From Mytilus californianus (taxonomy: Eukaryota > Mollusca > Bivalvia > Mytilida > Mytilidae), in contig NW_026262734.1 in the NCBI RefSeq assembly GCF_021869535.1, positions 91,951,285 to 92,015,284 of the forward strand: 64,000 nt of DNA. Reading direction: 5' to 3'. Both the position numbers and the translations under genes were made by a program. A model generated the notes under the pieces. That model was not told the origin of the DNA. It searched no databases and was given only the letters and a program-made list of their open reading frames with translations. Below are positions 1 through 13,600 of the stretch, piece by piece. The number at the start of each line of letters is the position of its first letter. The stretch's first letter is position 1.

Positions 1-1610
1 ATTTCAGAGAAGATTTTTAAATGTTAGCAAACTTGATGAACAAATTGTGTAAAATTGTCTTTAAAGGGCAATAACTCCTTAAGGGGTCAATTGACAATTT
101 TGGTCATATTAACTTTTTTGTAGATCTTACTTTGCTGAACATTATTGCTGCTTACAGTTTATGTATATCTATAATAATATTCAAAATAATAACAAAAAAC
201 TGCAAAATTTTGTTAAAACTACCAATTCGGTGGCAGCAACCCAACAATGGGTTGTTCGATTTGTCTGATAATTTCAGGGCCGATAGATCTTGACCAATTA
301 AACAATTTTACCCCATGTCACATTTGCTCTAAAAGATTTAGTTTTTGAGATATAAGCCAAAAACTGCATTTGATCCTTATGTTCTATTTTTAGCCATGGC
401 GGCCATGTTTGTAAATGGAAACAAACTTGGGATACAATTTATAAACAAGATACCCTAAGGAACATTTAGTTAAAGTTTGAAGGTAATTGGCCTAGTAGTT
501 TCAGAGGAGAAGATTTTTAAATGTTAGCAAAAGTGATGAACAAATTGTGTAAAATTGTCTTTAAAGGGCAATAACTCCTTAAGGGGTCAATTGACAATTA
601 TGGTCATATAAACTTTTTTTTAGATCTTACTTTGCTGAACATTATTGCTGCTTACAGTTTATATATATCTATAATAATATTCAAAATAATAACAAAAAAC
701 TGCAAAATTTTGTTAAATCTACCAATTCGGTGGCAGCAACCCAACAATGGGTTGTTCGATTCGTCTGGAAATTTCATGGACGATAGATCCTGACCAATTA
801 AACAATTTTACCCCATGTCACATTTGCTCTAAAAGATTTAGTTTTTGAGATATAAGCCAAAAACTGCATTTGACTCTTATGTTCTATTTTTAGCCATGGC
901 GGCCATGTTTGTCGATGGATACAAACTTCGGATACAATTTATAAACAAGATACCCTAAGGAACATTTGATTAAAGTTTGAAGGTAATTGGCCCAGTAGTT
1001 TCAGAGGAGAAGATTTTTAAATGTTAGCAAACTTGATGAACAAATTGTGTAAAATTGTCTTTAAAGGGCAATAACTCCTTAAGGGGTCAATTGACAATTA
1101 TGGTCATATTAACTTTTTTGTAGATCTTACTTTGCTGAACATTATTGCTGCTTACAGTTTATATATATCTATAATAATATTCAAAATAATAAGAAAAAAC
1201 TGCAAAATTTTGTTAAAACTACCAATTCGGTGGCAGCAACCCAACAATGGGATGTTTGATTCATCTGAAAATTTCAGAGCTGATAGATCTTGACCAATTG
1301 AACAATTTCACCCCATGTCAGATTTGCTCTAAAAGCTTTAGTTTTTGAGATATAAGCCAAAAACTGCATTTGACCCCTATGTTCTATTTTTAGCCATGGC
1401 GGCCATGTTTGTCGATGGATCAAAACTTCGGATACAATTTATAAACTAGATACCCTAAGGAACATTTAGTTAAAGTTTGAAGGTATTTGGCCCAGTAGTT
1501 TCAGAGGAGAAGATTTTTGAAATAGTTTACGACGACAGACGACGACAGACGACGGACCCCAAGTGATGGCATAAGCTCACATGGGGCCCTTCGGGCCTGG
1601 TGAGCTAAAA
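1..1610 (+). repeat. Family D repeat: three ~500-bp tandem units ending in a GC hairpin
   Basis: Units begin near 1, 499 and 999, with a fourth start near 1500, and share GGGCAATAACTCC, CAATTCGGTGGCAGCAACCC and the GGCGGCCATG block. The array stops at a GACGACAGACGACG stretch followed by a hairpin at 1574-1606 (AGCTCAC ... GTGAGCT around GGGCCCTTCGGGCC) and TAAAA. I recognise this tail as very common in mussel DNA. The left end is cut by the window. Confidence 0.75.
1574..1606. other. Terminal hairpin of family D
   Basis: AGCTCAC pairs with GTGAGCT, and GGGCCC with GGGCC around a short loop. Confidence 0.75.
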
Positions 1611-1670
1611 ATGACAGACTAACTATGGATTCCTCCTACATTTGCTTTAAATCATGAATTTGGCAACAAA

Positions 1671-2554
1671 TACTGTAAATTGGGTTATTTTGGCTGTAGT
1701 TTTATTTTGGTTTATTTGGTGCCTCCAATGAAAGTGCCAAAATTAAACACGAAATTTAAGCAATTAAACACTAAAAATTGAAACACCAAAATTGCGTACC
1801 GGTACGACAATATCGTAATATTAATTGTTGGGGAATATATTTTATGTTATTATATCTTCCGTATATTTCCTACAATGCAATACATAGCCAAATCTGCAAA
1901 TAAATACCAGGTATAATTTGACAATTTAAACAACATTATATAATTTTTCATTAATTGTCAATTTTCTGAAATTGTTAAGAAAACACAACATGAATTTTTA
2001 TTCACACATGTCATAAATATGCCAGGCTATTATAAGACACCGTTTTTGGTAATTAGAATATCAAAACTCCTTGTAATCCTTTAGCTTCAATAAATTAACA
2101 TGTGCTGCCAGAGGCATAAGGATTAAAATTGTAATCCTTGATCATCATTAGATTAATATGTACTGCAGTAGAGATGATTAAAATTTATCTCATATGATAT
2201 TTGTAAAACAGTAAATAATCTATTTAAAATATGATTTTAATGTTTAAGATTTTTTTTCATATTTTTTTTAGCTTTGGACCACGATATACGAAATTATTTG
2301 CAATTGCATCCGTATCCGATTTTTTCATTAAGTTAACTTTGTCGTGTTTCTAGTTTGAGAAATTCATTGATATTTTGTCAATAAACCGGTAAATAAAGGC
2401 AAATATGAATGAGCTTGCTCACTACTATTGTTCCAAAAGTAGACATATCAATTGGACGAAGCACCAAATTTACACACACCAAAATAAAACACATGCCTTT
2501 CGAGAGAAAACCACCAAAATATCCCGACACCAAAATTTCCCAATTTACGGTATA
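1671..2554. mobile_element. MITE-like element with imperfect terminal inverted repeats
   Basis: The left end reads TACTGTAAATTGGG and then TTATTTTGGC. The right end, reversed, reads TACCGTAAATTGGG and then AAATTTTGGTG. T-rich 'ATTTTGGTG' words recur inside both ends. No coding capacity; target duplication not resolved. Confidence 0.5.
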
Positions 2555-3127
2555 TATCATCTCAACACATAATTTTTAACATCTAAATATCTTTGAGTAG
2601 AAGACTTTACTACTTAAATTTCAATAATTTCTCCAAGGATGCCAGTGGTACAGAGCTATGCTGAACTGACCCATAGCAGGAAGATCGCATGTTTGAATCT
2701 CATAGACGGAGTTGAACAAATTATTTCCTATATTAAATGTAACCTAGAACTTAACTTTACTTTCAATTTCAAAATGAAAACCATATACATGCAAAAGTCT
2801 GATATTTAAAATTGTCTTTAAAAGAATTTATGTGCGGCAGCCCAATCACAAACCCTCCCCTCTTTGCTCCATTTGCCTCTCTCCAGGGTGCGCCACAACA
2901 TCAAGTTATCATTGGTAATTCATTGAATTCTCCCTAGTAAAGACCAAATTTTGTTCATTGTTTTACTGAATACTTTCTAGACAGAAAGTTGTGTCCGAAT
3001 TGGATTTGGACCAAAAAAGCTTCTGAAATTGGTTATTTTGAATGTTGCAGACATCAATTTTTCAAGGCATATAGCAGATATTTCCTCTTTCTATACCAAT
3101 TTGGCAACATGTCTGTCTCTAACAGAC
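2555..3127. other. No gene seen; possible SINE fragment
   Basis: Around 2640-2710 a GTGGTACAGAGCTA / GTTTGAATCTC pair faintly resembles tRNA A and B boxes. Nothing else recognisable. Confidence 0.25.
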
Positions 3128-3135
3128 TTGGGGCA

Positions 3136-4331
3136 CATAGTTGCCAAGTGACATGATATTCGCGTGTAATACACGCTTTTTCAACGGTTTACACGCGAGG
3201 ATCTTGTCACATGGCGTGTACACGCTTTTCACCACTTTACACGCTTTTTCTTTGTTTTGATTTTTTGGTCATTAGTGATATCCCGATTCTCGGGTTTTTT
3301 CATTACTTGAAAATAAATACAGAAAATTTCGAAACAATTGTTTGGAAGCCATTGATTATTTTTCTTATGGACGAACAGCAAAAGCCCTTTTTAGATTAGT
3401 TTTTACGATTTTGAAAGATTTCCTTTCTTTCAAATTCACTTAGGGGAAGTGTCCACAGAAAGAGGTCGTTTTCAGGACCTGTACTGTCGTCTAAAGAGTC
3501 GATTGCTAAGCGAAAACGATGTGTACGTACCAAGATAATTTGAACATTTATAAATTATATTTGGGAATTCAAGTTTAAATGATCGATGGACGAGTAATGC
3601 ATAATGTGCACCCTATGTTGCAATCATAACAATACATGTGAGAGGAGAACTACAATGTAGCTATTTAATTAAGCATTTAACATGTTGAATGGTAATCAAA
3701 TTATAAAATATTTTTCTTTTTCAGTTTCAAATCTGGCCAACAGATTTCCACAGGCCACAGGGGATGGAAATATCACGGAACTGTTGGATCAGTTCTCATA
3801 GTACCAGCTGTCTTCTGATAAACTTCCCAGTTTTGACCAGGCAATAGCAACATATATCATGTATATAGTTTGTTGTGAGCAAAGGCAGAGATAATAAATG
3901 ACATTTTAGATGGCAAAAAAACATTATGAGACTCTTTCAAAGCTTGATAAAGCTATTATATATATATATATATAGTTCAACCAAATATCAATTCTGACTG
4001 TGAGAGAGCATTTTCAATTATAAAGAAATGTACACTGAATTCGGATCAGAACTTGACAATGATATATTGTGTGCCTTGTTATCAAGTAAATGTAACCAAA
4101 CTGGTAATTGTTTAGAATATGTGTATAGTGGTGTTGCTTTAAACATGTTAACAGCAGCAAAACAGACCACTGTTGAAAACAATAAAAGTTTACAGTAGAA
4201 TATTGTTTTTATATTAACAAATTTGTATAATGTGAAAAAGTCTGCATCTACGTCGCACGTTTTCACACGCTTTTTGACATGTCATGTCATGTCATGACAT
4301 GATTTCTCATTGTCAGAGGTTGGCAAGTATG
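3136..4331 (+). mobile_element. Degraded hAT transposon with 8-bp target duplication
   Basis: TTGGGGCA occurs at 3128-3135 and 4332-4339, directly outside inverted ends CATAGTTGCCAA (left) and CATACTTGCCAA (right, reversed). An 8-bp duplication is the hAT hallmark. ACACGCTTTTT-like words repeat next to both ends (3165-3250 and 4255-4278), as transposase-binding subterminal repeats do. Inside, broken + strand coding resembles the hAT C-terminal dimerisation region. Confidence 0.75.
3724..4095 (+). pseudogene. hAT transposase C-terminal relic
   Basis: One frame at 3724 gives VSNLANRFPQATGDGNITEL and LDQFS, a stop, then YQLSSDKLPSFDQ. About 100 bp later VQPNINSDCERAFSIIKK matches the 'N(S/A)xxER.FS' block of hAT transposases. 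Stops, a TA-repeat and missing sequence show it is dead. Confidence 0.55.
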
Positions 4332-4619
4332 TTGGGGCATTGTTTTTCACCAAAGCTATACCATATTAGTGCAACAATATGTCTCTACATGACTTTCCCC
4401 CATGGATACCACTTGACCTTAAATAAGACAAATCATCTTCAAATTTAATTTTCTGAAATATTCAATCAATTATCTTTCATATGAGTCCAATATGGCCTTT
4501 ACATAATTTTTGGTGTGAATGCAGTATTCAATTGAACTTTGGTAGTGTCTTTTCGATTATTAAAGGTCTAAAATGTCCGAAAGGTAAATGGTTAAAGATG
4601 TTTGCATTTTAAAACTCAC

Positions 4620-4678
4620 CTGTATCTGTAATTTCTTCGTTTGTTCCATTTAATCTACTATCAGTTAATTCTATCTCT
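4620..4678 (-). CDS. CUSTOS: CUSTOS-like exon 4 (residues 91-110)
   Basis: Acceptor GTTTTAG, donor GTGAGT, 59 nt. Using the first AG gives KEIELTDSRLNGTNEEITDT; the second AG gives a stop at once. Confidence 0.65.
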
Positions 4679-7600
4679 CTAAAACATAAAAAAATGAAAC
4701 GTTCTGACATGGTTACACGTACAACATACAAAATTTAATAATCTTAGGTATAAATACAAGGTATCGGCCATTGCTAGGGGCCGTCTTAAACTTGCAGTGA
4801 GGTGAGAGTTTTTTGCTACATGTTGAAGGTCTCACTGTGACTTTGAGATGAAGAACAGCAATGAAAGCACTGTTCCTTTGCTTTTTGTATGTTTTTTTGT
4901 TGTGCATATTCTGATTTTGTGTCATGGATGGATACCCCATATCCTTTGTTTATCTAGTATAAGTACAAAAAACTTTATAAAACATTATAGATTTATGCTG
5001 AGAACCTCTATGTCTATCTATCTGTGAACTACTTAAAAAATACAAGCTCTTATGAAGTGTTTATTATGATGATAGAGATTTTTTTCAATATATGATCATT
5101 CTAACCCTAATAAAACTTTGTTGCACTAAAGCATTCAAACAAACATGAGTAGTTCTTCTCATATGTGTGCATAATTTATGAAATATCAACCAAATGGACT
5201 TCTACACTACAAAAGTTGGTTTCAACAGAAGTTTGTGTTGTAGATTACAGGGTCCTTGTATTAGATTAAATCTCTGACACTTAATCATTTTAACATGATA
5301 AGGCACTATAATTGTATAAAGATATTGACAAATATAATGCCTACCCATGTTAAAATGAGCATAACAGGAAAGAATTATTTTTTAGACAAAAAAATGAAAA
5401 GATGGCAAGGGATAACAAAAGGTTAAACTGATCTGTCCTTAAAAGTGTAATCATTTCTCAATTTATAAGTGGTCGCAAAAAGATCTTGAAAATGAACTGT
5501 CATCATATATCTGGAACTGCTCACCCTTCCAGAGCACCTAAGTTGACTTGTGGAACAGGAACTGCTCACCCTTCCGGAGCACCTAAGTTAACTTGTGGAA
5601 CAGCAACTGCTCACCCTTCCAGAGCACCTAAGTTAACTTGTGGAACAGGAACTGCTCACCCTTCCAGAGCACCTAAGTTAACTTGTGGAACAGGAACAGC
5701 TCACCCTTCCAGAGCACCTAAGTTAACTTGTGGAACAGGAACTGCTCACTCTTCTGGAGCACCTAAGTTAACTTGTGGAACAGGAACTGCTCAACCTTCC
5801 AGAGCACCTAAGTTAACTTGTGGAACAGGAACAGCTTACCCTTTCGAAGTCCCAATTTTTTGGTGGGTTCGTGTTGCTCAATCTTTACTTTTTGTCTGCA
5901 ATGTTTTTATATGGACTGCTGTTTATCTTTTTGGCCATTGTATTGTATGTTTCTCTCTGAAGTATGATTTATTAATGCCCCTTAAGTACTTAACTCCCCT
6001 CCCCCCCCCCCCCCCCCCCCCCCCCCCACTTTTTGGGGACTTTCCATACGTATAGATTCATACTTATCAAGCTGTTCTGATAATTTTGAAGCCACAAATT
6101 TTCTGACCCCTGGAGTAAATGCACCATTTTCTTCTTCTTTATCAACAGCTAATGGCCTGTAATAATTAAAAAAAGATTTTATAATCCACATATATTGTTT
6201 GGTGTATTGGTACACTGGTTTGCTGCCAGGCATGGGGCGAATTACATTGCAATGTAATGCATTATATTACAATTACTTTGACAAAACCATGCATTAAATT
6301 ACAATTACAATTACATGCATTTATCAAAGTAATGCATTAAATTACAATTACTTTTGCAAAGTAATGCATTAAATTACAATTACTTTTGCAAAGTAATGCA
6401 TTGAATTACACATTACATTTTGTAAATTTTTGTATCAAGTGAAAAGAAAAATCAAACATTTTGAAAAACAACATAAAGTCACAAAAGATTCTAGCATAAG
6501 CATTAACTGTTCCATGTATTGAATTTAAGTAGACATGAAAAAGTTTATTCAATACGACTATTACATTTTTACATTATAAGGGTTTCGAAAGGTTTCATCC
6601 TTCATGCACATTCTATCAGGCCTGAACACTTTTAAATGATATTTCTGACTACCCGACTGTTTCACAAAACCTATCAAAGTTGATTGCTCTTCTATCTTTA
6701 GTTTTCATGTTTCAAGGTATACATCTCTGTGTTTTCTCTAAAAAGAAATTACAGAGATGAAGTTAAATACTTATTTTAACTTAATGTTAACTTTACTTTC
6801 ATAAATATACATTTTTTTTTAATTTCAATCAAAATATTTACTGAGAATTTCTTTCCTAATTATATAATAAACATAGAGCTTAATCTATGACCAAATGTCA
6901 AAATGGTGAAAAGATTGATTTTAAAACAAACTAATTAGTGTTTTATGAAAATGTTCAATTATCTGTTATTTAATCATGACAAGGTATTCATTGATCTTTT
7001 GATCTTTTGACAACAATGGAACACTTTAACATTAATGCTTTTCAAATATCAATCTTTTTATCCTGGAAAATGTATGAATAAAATGAAATAAAAAAAAGAA
7101 CTCAATCTGATATACAGTGTTGTGTTTTTCCATCTAGTGAGTTATGTAAAGTGTGAAAAATAAATAGAAAATAGAGAATCAATATTCAAATGATTATGTT
7201 CTTAGTTAATCAAGAAATCTTAAATTCTGCTTTAGTTAAATCTCCAACAATCTGTTAAAGATATATAGTATGTGAAAAAAGTAATGCCATGTAATGCAAT
7301 GTAATGCATGAAATTACATAACTTTTTGCTAAAGTAATGCATTAAATTACAATTACATGTAATGCAAAAAATGCTGCATTACACATTACATGCAATTACT
7401 TGGTAAAATGTAATGCATTACCATGCATTACAATTACAAATTTGCATTACCCCATGCCTGTTTGCTGCCTGAATTGAATTTTAAGGATGTTCTTTACTCT
7501 GTTTCAAAATAACAAGCTTTTCAAAAGACTGTTTTAAATTGATAGTATATAAATAACTGCACTTAAAAAAGCAGTGTCCTTGTTTTTGAGATATAAGCAA

Positions 7601-10600
7601 CTGAAAATTTGGTGGGAAATAATTCTCTCTAGATTTTTTATACATGTAACATTAGCACCTTTTTTCTTTCAAAAACTATGAAAAAATAACAAGGATTTAA
7701 TAAAATTTTCAAAAATGGCTTTTTAAACTATAATTTTTATGTTATATAATCATAAAAAGAAAAGTAGGGGTTAGTGGTCAAAATTTTTAAAGGCAATGCA
7801 TGGATAAAACTAGAGGATTCCGAATATCTGACAAAACATCAAAAAACAAGAGTAGCGAACATCCTTAAATCAAATGTGTCATCCATGAGAAAGGTTATAT
7901 ATTTTTGTTATCTTTACACAAAAAGATTGAATGTTGTGTTAATGTTCAAAATAACATCATTATGAGGGTCTGGAGGAGGTTTTCAGAATGGAGAATAATA
8001 GGCAAAAAGTGCAGAATAATGGGAAAAAATATGAATAGAGAAAAATAGGCCAAAAAAAAAAAGAAAGAACAGAGTATAATGGGATGGTGAAGTATAAAGA
8101 ATAGAGAATAATGGTCTAAAAATCAGTAGAATAAAGAAATGAAGACCCCCCCCCCCAAAGACCCTCACTTATTAAAAAGAAACATGCAAGTTTTAACATC
8201 CTTTTGATGAAACACCTTTTGTTAAATAACATCACAGGAGTGAAATTACAGGATTTATTGAACATGAGAAATTATCATTATTCAACCAGGAAATCATGGT
8301 ATTTTATTGCAACCAATGTAATCATTGTTTATACGGTCTGTTCCAGATTAAACCCATGGGACAGGGGCAGCACTGTTTTTAGACCCCAAACCACTCATTA
8401 AATAAAATTTTCATTTTACTTATAAATAACATTTTTGAAATTCTAAGTTATATGACTCCCATCCCTCCCACCATGATCAATTATGGGACAGTCCTTACTG
8501 TAATGTGAGCAGACATTCTTTGTTTGTTTTACAGCTGCTAACTGATGTGGCATGAGGCAAACATAAATCAATCACTTCTTTGTTTGTTTACTTGCCAAGA
8601 ATAAAATTCACTAACAAATTTTTGTTATTTGAAACATTTTACAAATATCTTAGAGATATGGAGGCTTGAAAGACTTTACAATGCAATCGTCCATATAATT
8701 AATATTTCCAAGGGGCATAACTATTTTATAAATAGTTGATCAGCACTGATTTTCAAATTTGTACGAGACATCGCTGATATAAACCTTTGATATAAGTTTG
8801 ATAAAAATCTTTTTAATCTTGAACTTTTTGTTATTAATTTTTTTGTGGGAATTGACATTATAATTGTCTGTAATTGGATTGCTCTCCATTATTGTCGAAG
8901 TAAAAACATTTTGACTTGAATACTATTTTTGTTATCTATTTCAACATCACCTGTTAGATGGCAAATTATAGATTCTTCTTTCTTTCAAGTTTTCTTTCAC
9001 TGGTAATGTCACATCTACAAAATATATAACATACTACTTTATAATAATTAATCTCTTAATAAAATAAATATAAATTAAATATTTATACAAAGGCTTAATA
9101 TTAGGTTCTAATCTCAAAAACAGTTTTGATTAAATTCTTTCATGCCAACCTATTTATTAGGCTGACTTTTTACCAAACTTTTCTAAAATACTTGGGGTCC
9201 TGGCCTCACTTAAAAATAATTCAGAATCAGGAATTACTTCTAATGTGGTGAGAGTGAATGAGAATTGCACAGCTGTCATACTGTATAAAAAGACAAATTC
9301 TATTGAGGACCTGCAATACTGTATGTTCCTAGTCACGAACCATGCCAGTGGTAATCTTACACACTTATATTATATTTTATTTTTTAACTTATTTGGAGAA
9401 TTTGGTCTTGATGGCATATCTTTCTTTGTCTCTCTTTAAATTTATTCAGAACTTTTATAGAGCTGGCTTGCTTATGACAATCTATAGCCAGTCATATTGT
9501 TTAGACAACTGTCTTTTTGTTAGCCATGTTAGCAGATGTTGTGCTTGGTGCTAGTATGATGAGTTAAGCCTTTTACAACTTGTATTTATATATATCTATA
9601 TATATTTGTTTTTCATTTATTGTTTTATCATAAATCAGATTGTTGATTTTTCATTTGAATTGTTTTACATTTTGTAATGTTGGTGTTCTTTATAACTTTC
9701 TATTCTGTATGGGTTTTACTCATTGTTGAAGGCATACAGTGACCTACAGTGGCTTTCTACCACTTCATTTGGTCTCAGTTGGATAGCTACCTCATAGGCA
9801 ATTATACAACTCTACCATTTCATTTGGTCTCAGTTGGATAGCTATCTCATAGGCAATTATACAACTCTACCACTTCATTTGGTCTCAGTTGGATAGCTAT
9901 CTCATAGGCAATTATACAACTCTACCACTTCCTTTGGTCTCAGTTGGATAGCTATCTCATAGGCAATTATACAACTCTACCACTTCATTTGGTCTCAGTT
10001 GGATAGCTATCTCATAGGCAATTATACAACTCTACCACTTTCTTTGGTCTCAGTTGGATAGCTATCTCATAGGCAATTATACAACTCTACCACTTCATTT
10101 GGTCTCAGTTGGATAGCTATCTCATAGGCAAAATTATACAACTCTACCACTTCCGTTGGTCTCAGTTGGATAGCTATCTCATAGGCAATTATACAACTCT
10201 ACCACTTCATTTGGTCTCAGTTGGATAGCTATCTCATAGGCAATAATACAACTCTACCACTTCCTTTGGTCTCAGTTGGATAGCTATCTCATAGGCAATT
10301 ATACAACTCTACCACTTCATTTTGTCTCAGTTGGATAGCTATGTCATAGGCAATTATACAACTCTACCACTTCATTTGGTCTCAGTTGGATAGCTATCTC
10401 ATAGGCAATTATACAACTCTACCACTTCATTTGGTCTCAGTTGGATAGCTATCTCATAGGCAATTATACAACATCTTCATATTTGTTTAATGATAGACAG
10501 GTGTGTATACAATATGTCCATGTTCTGAACTGTCCTGAGTCATAAAGAGAAGTAAATAAATTAAATATAAATCATCACAGATCTCACATCAACATCAAAT

Positions 10601-13600
10601 CCATAAGACAATTGTTGTAGTTTCTGACTTGAAAATTTCTTGCAGATAAATAAAAGCAAAATTTTAGTATTGCTTCAAACTACAAGTGAGTAACGTTATC
10701 CAAAACAAGAGTGCACACACTGAAATTTCTTGCCTGCTTTACTGGTTTGATGATTGATTTTATGTTGGAAGTCTTAAAGATCAAGGTATTACGACAATAT
10801 ATCATAGACCTAGTATTGTAACTGATTCATGACAATGAGGTCAAGGTGAGACAAACCCTGTCAGACAGACATGTATACCTTTCCATCATTCCATACATCA
10901 AAATATATAGTTGACATGTTTTGCTTGTAGAACAATGTAGAATCCAAGAAACAGACCAAATAATGAAAACTTAAAAAATTGGCCAGTGAACCATGAAAAT
11001 GAGGTCGAGGTCAGATCATACAAGCCAGAGAGACATGTACATCTTACGATTATTCCATGAACCACAATATTTGTTTTATTGCTAATTACATATATAATAG
11101 TATCTAATAAAACAAACTGGAGAGTTGTCTCATTGGCAATCATACCACATCTTTCTTATTTTTATACTACATGTACATGATGTACTAAACAGGAAAACTT
11201 AACATTGACCAAAATGATGTCAAGGTCAAATGAACATGCCAGATAGACATAGATATAAGAAGATGTGGTATGAGTGCAAATGAGACAACTCTCCATCCAA
11301 GTCACAATTTGTAAAAGTAAACCATTAAAGGTCAAAGTACAGAAAACTTAACATTGACCAAAATGATGTCAAGGTCAAATGAACATGTCAGATAGACATA
11401 GATATAAGAAGATGTGGTATGAGTGCAAATGAGACAACTCTCCATCCAAGTCACAATTTGTAAAAGTAAACCATTATAGGTCAAAGTACAGCCTTCAACA
11501 CAGAGCCTTGGCTCACACCAAACAGCAAGCTATAAAGGGCCCCAAAAATTACTAGTGTAAAACCATTCAAACGGGAAAACCAACGGTCTACCGTCTAATC
11601 TATATAAAAAACTAGAAACAAGAAACACTTATGAACCACATCAACAAACGACAACCACTGAACATCAGGTTCCTGACTTAGGACTGGTGCAAACAAATGC
11701 AGTGGGTTTAAGCGTTTTAATAGGTGCCAACCTTCACCCTACCTGAAAAAAACAGTGTAACATCACAACACAGAAAGACACACTATAAAATATCAATTGA
11801 AATGGCTTAACTCAATCAAAAGACATATTAACAAAAACAAGTGAACATACACTGAACAAATAAATAAATGGTCCTCTTCCTGTTCAGAATGTGAACTGTA
11901 TGCAACTTGAAATCAACCACTTACACTGTATTGAAGTCACATATAGACTTTAATTTTGAAATTAACTAATCTTTTAAAATTCTTTTGAAAAAACCTGTAT
12001 ATTCTGAAGCAAGGTTAGATATTAGTTTGTCTAAAAACAGTAAGTTTTCCTCAATAGGGGACGTCATACAGTGATGACATCATGTGACCACTAGTGAATC
12101 TGTCCACATCACGTTCAATTAACAGAAAATTTCGGCATTTTCCTATCTAAGTTGGATCAAACAAAACAGATTTTTTACAAATGAGGTAAAAATATTTGTG
12201 ACATGTCAGAAGATATAAGCAGAATGTTGTTTTTAACAAAGGTGCTTGAGGACAGGACCCTATGTTGAGCCCTATATAGTCCCTCCCCCTTTATTATGGG
12301 CAAAGTCAAAATAAATGGTCCAAATTTTATTTTTTTTACCAAATTTCAACATTGTTTTAGTGCATTTTCTTTTGTTGTATCTTGATACATATACATTTAA
12401 GTTAATAAATCCAAAAGGATATAAAAAAGTATGAAGAAATAAAAAAGTTCTGAAACTTAAATGACATAAACCAATAAAACAAATTTAAATCAAGTATACC
12501 TTTTTGGAATATTATTTCAGACAAACACTATCAAATATTTATATTTTTTTTCACCCCTATTGATTGCAGAGATCCAAACATTACTTTTGATACAAAGATT
12601 ATTAATCTTCTCTTTGATTATCATTTTTTTTTTATGTTTTTGGCTATTTTTTGTATCAATTCATTTAAAGTTGATTGAAAAAGTTTTGATTAAAAAATAA
12701 TTCATCAATTAGTTGATAAAAAAACTTCTCCATATTAAAATTAACCATTTTTCAAATTCACTGAGGAAAAAAACTTGATAGATAAATCTTTTAATAAAGA
12801 AGATATATCAAAAAGAAAATACATCCAATTTCCCCTGTTTTTGTTGCACTCCTGACATATTATAAACCAAACTAAAAATGCAGAAACTAGAACAAAATAC
12901 TCATGATTTTTTAAAATTTGTAATCATTGCTGGTTTATAAAGACCTAAATCTGTCATTTAAATGTTATTTCTATTTTAACTTATGCATCTTATGCACTTC
13001 AGATCATATTTAAATTGATTTTTCTGACACATTATTATAAAAATGAGCCTTGGCTCACACCGAACAGCAATTAAGCTATAAAGCGCCCCAACAAATTACT
13101 AGTGAGTATTCTTGTCAGTTAAGACAGACATATAATTATATGTATATATATGTCTGCGGTATAGACATGGTTTATGAATGAATGATAAGTCTTACAAAGG
13201 TACAAGATATAAAGCACATTGAACATTGATTCTGCCGGTCTGTCTCCATTCAATAAAGGCAAGCCAAGTTTACGTTAGATTGATTCTGTAAAAATTTTTT
13301 AAACATCGTTGGTCAAATAGCTAAAGTATTTGTTGTGAGATGTAGAATATTTTAATAAGGACATTCCCGATTAGGTAAATGTAGATCGCTTTGGACGGAC
13401 CAAATTATATTAATGTAACTGATAATTTTCTCTGCACATTTAAATATTCAAGGTTACCGATCATAATTCAAAATAGCACAGTTTTTGGTTTATACGCTCG
13501 TTTTCGTGGGCCATTTTTATTTATAAAATTATTTCATTGAAAGTTATTCAGAATTCCGATGTTACAACAAAATACTCACCCATCTATTTAAAAACTGAGC

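Noticed and set aside
5486..6055. 189-residue ORF with a 15-residue tandem repeat (HPSRAPKLTCGTGTA)
   Set aside because: It is a 45-bp minisatellite derived from a dispersed repeat, ends in a C run, and lies antisense inside an intron; openness follows from the unit length being divisible by 3.
5982..6233. 83-residue - strand ORF ending in poly-glycine
   Set aside because: Only its middle is real (CUSTOS-like exon 3). The front is intron before the acceptor and the glycine run is the translated C tract after the donor.
9756..10471. Regular array considered as a CRISPR
   Set aside because: Units are contiguous with no unique spacers, and the genome is eukaryotic; it is a minisatellite.
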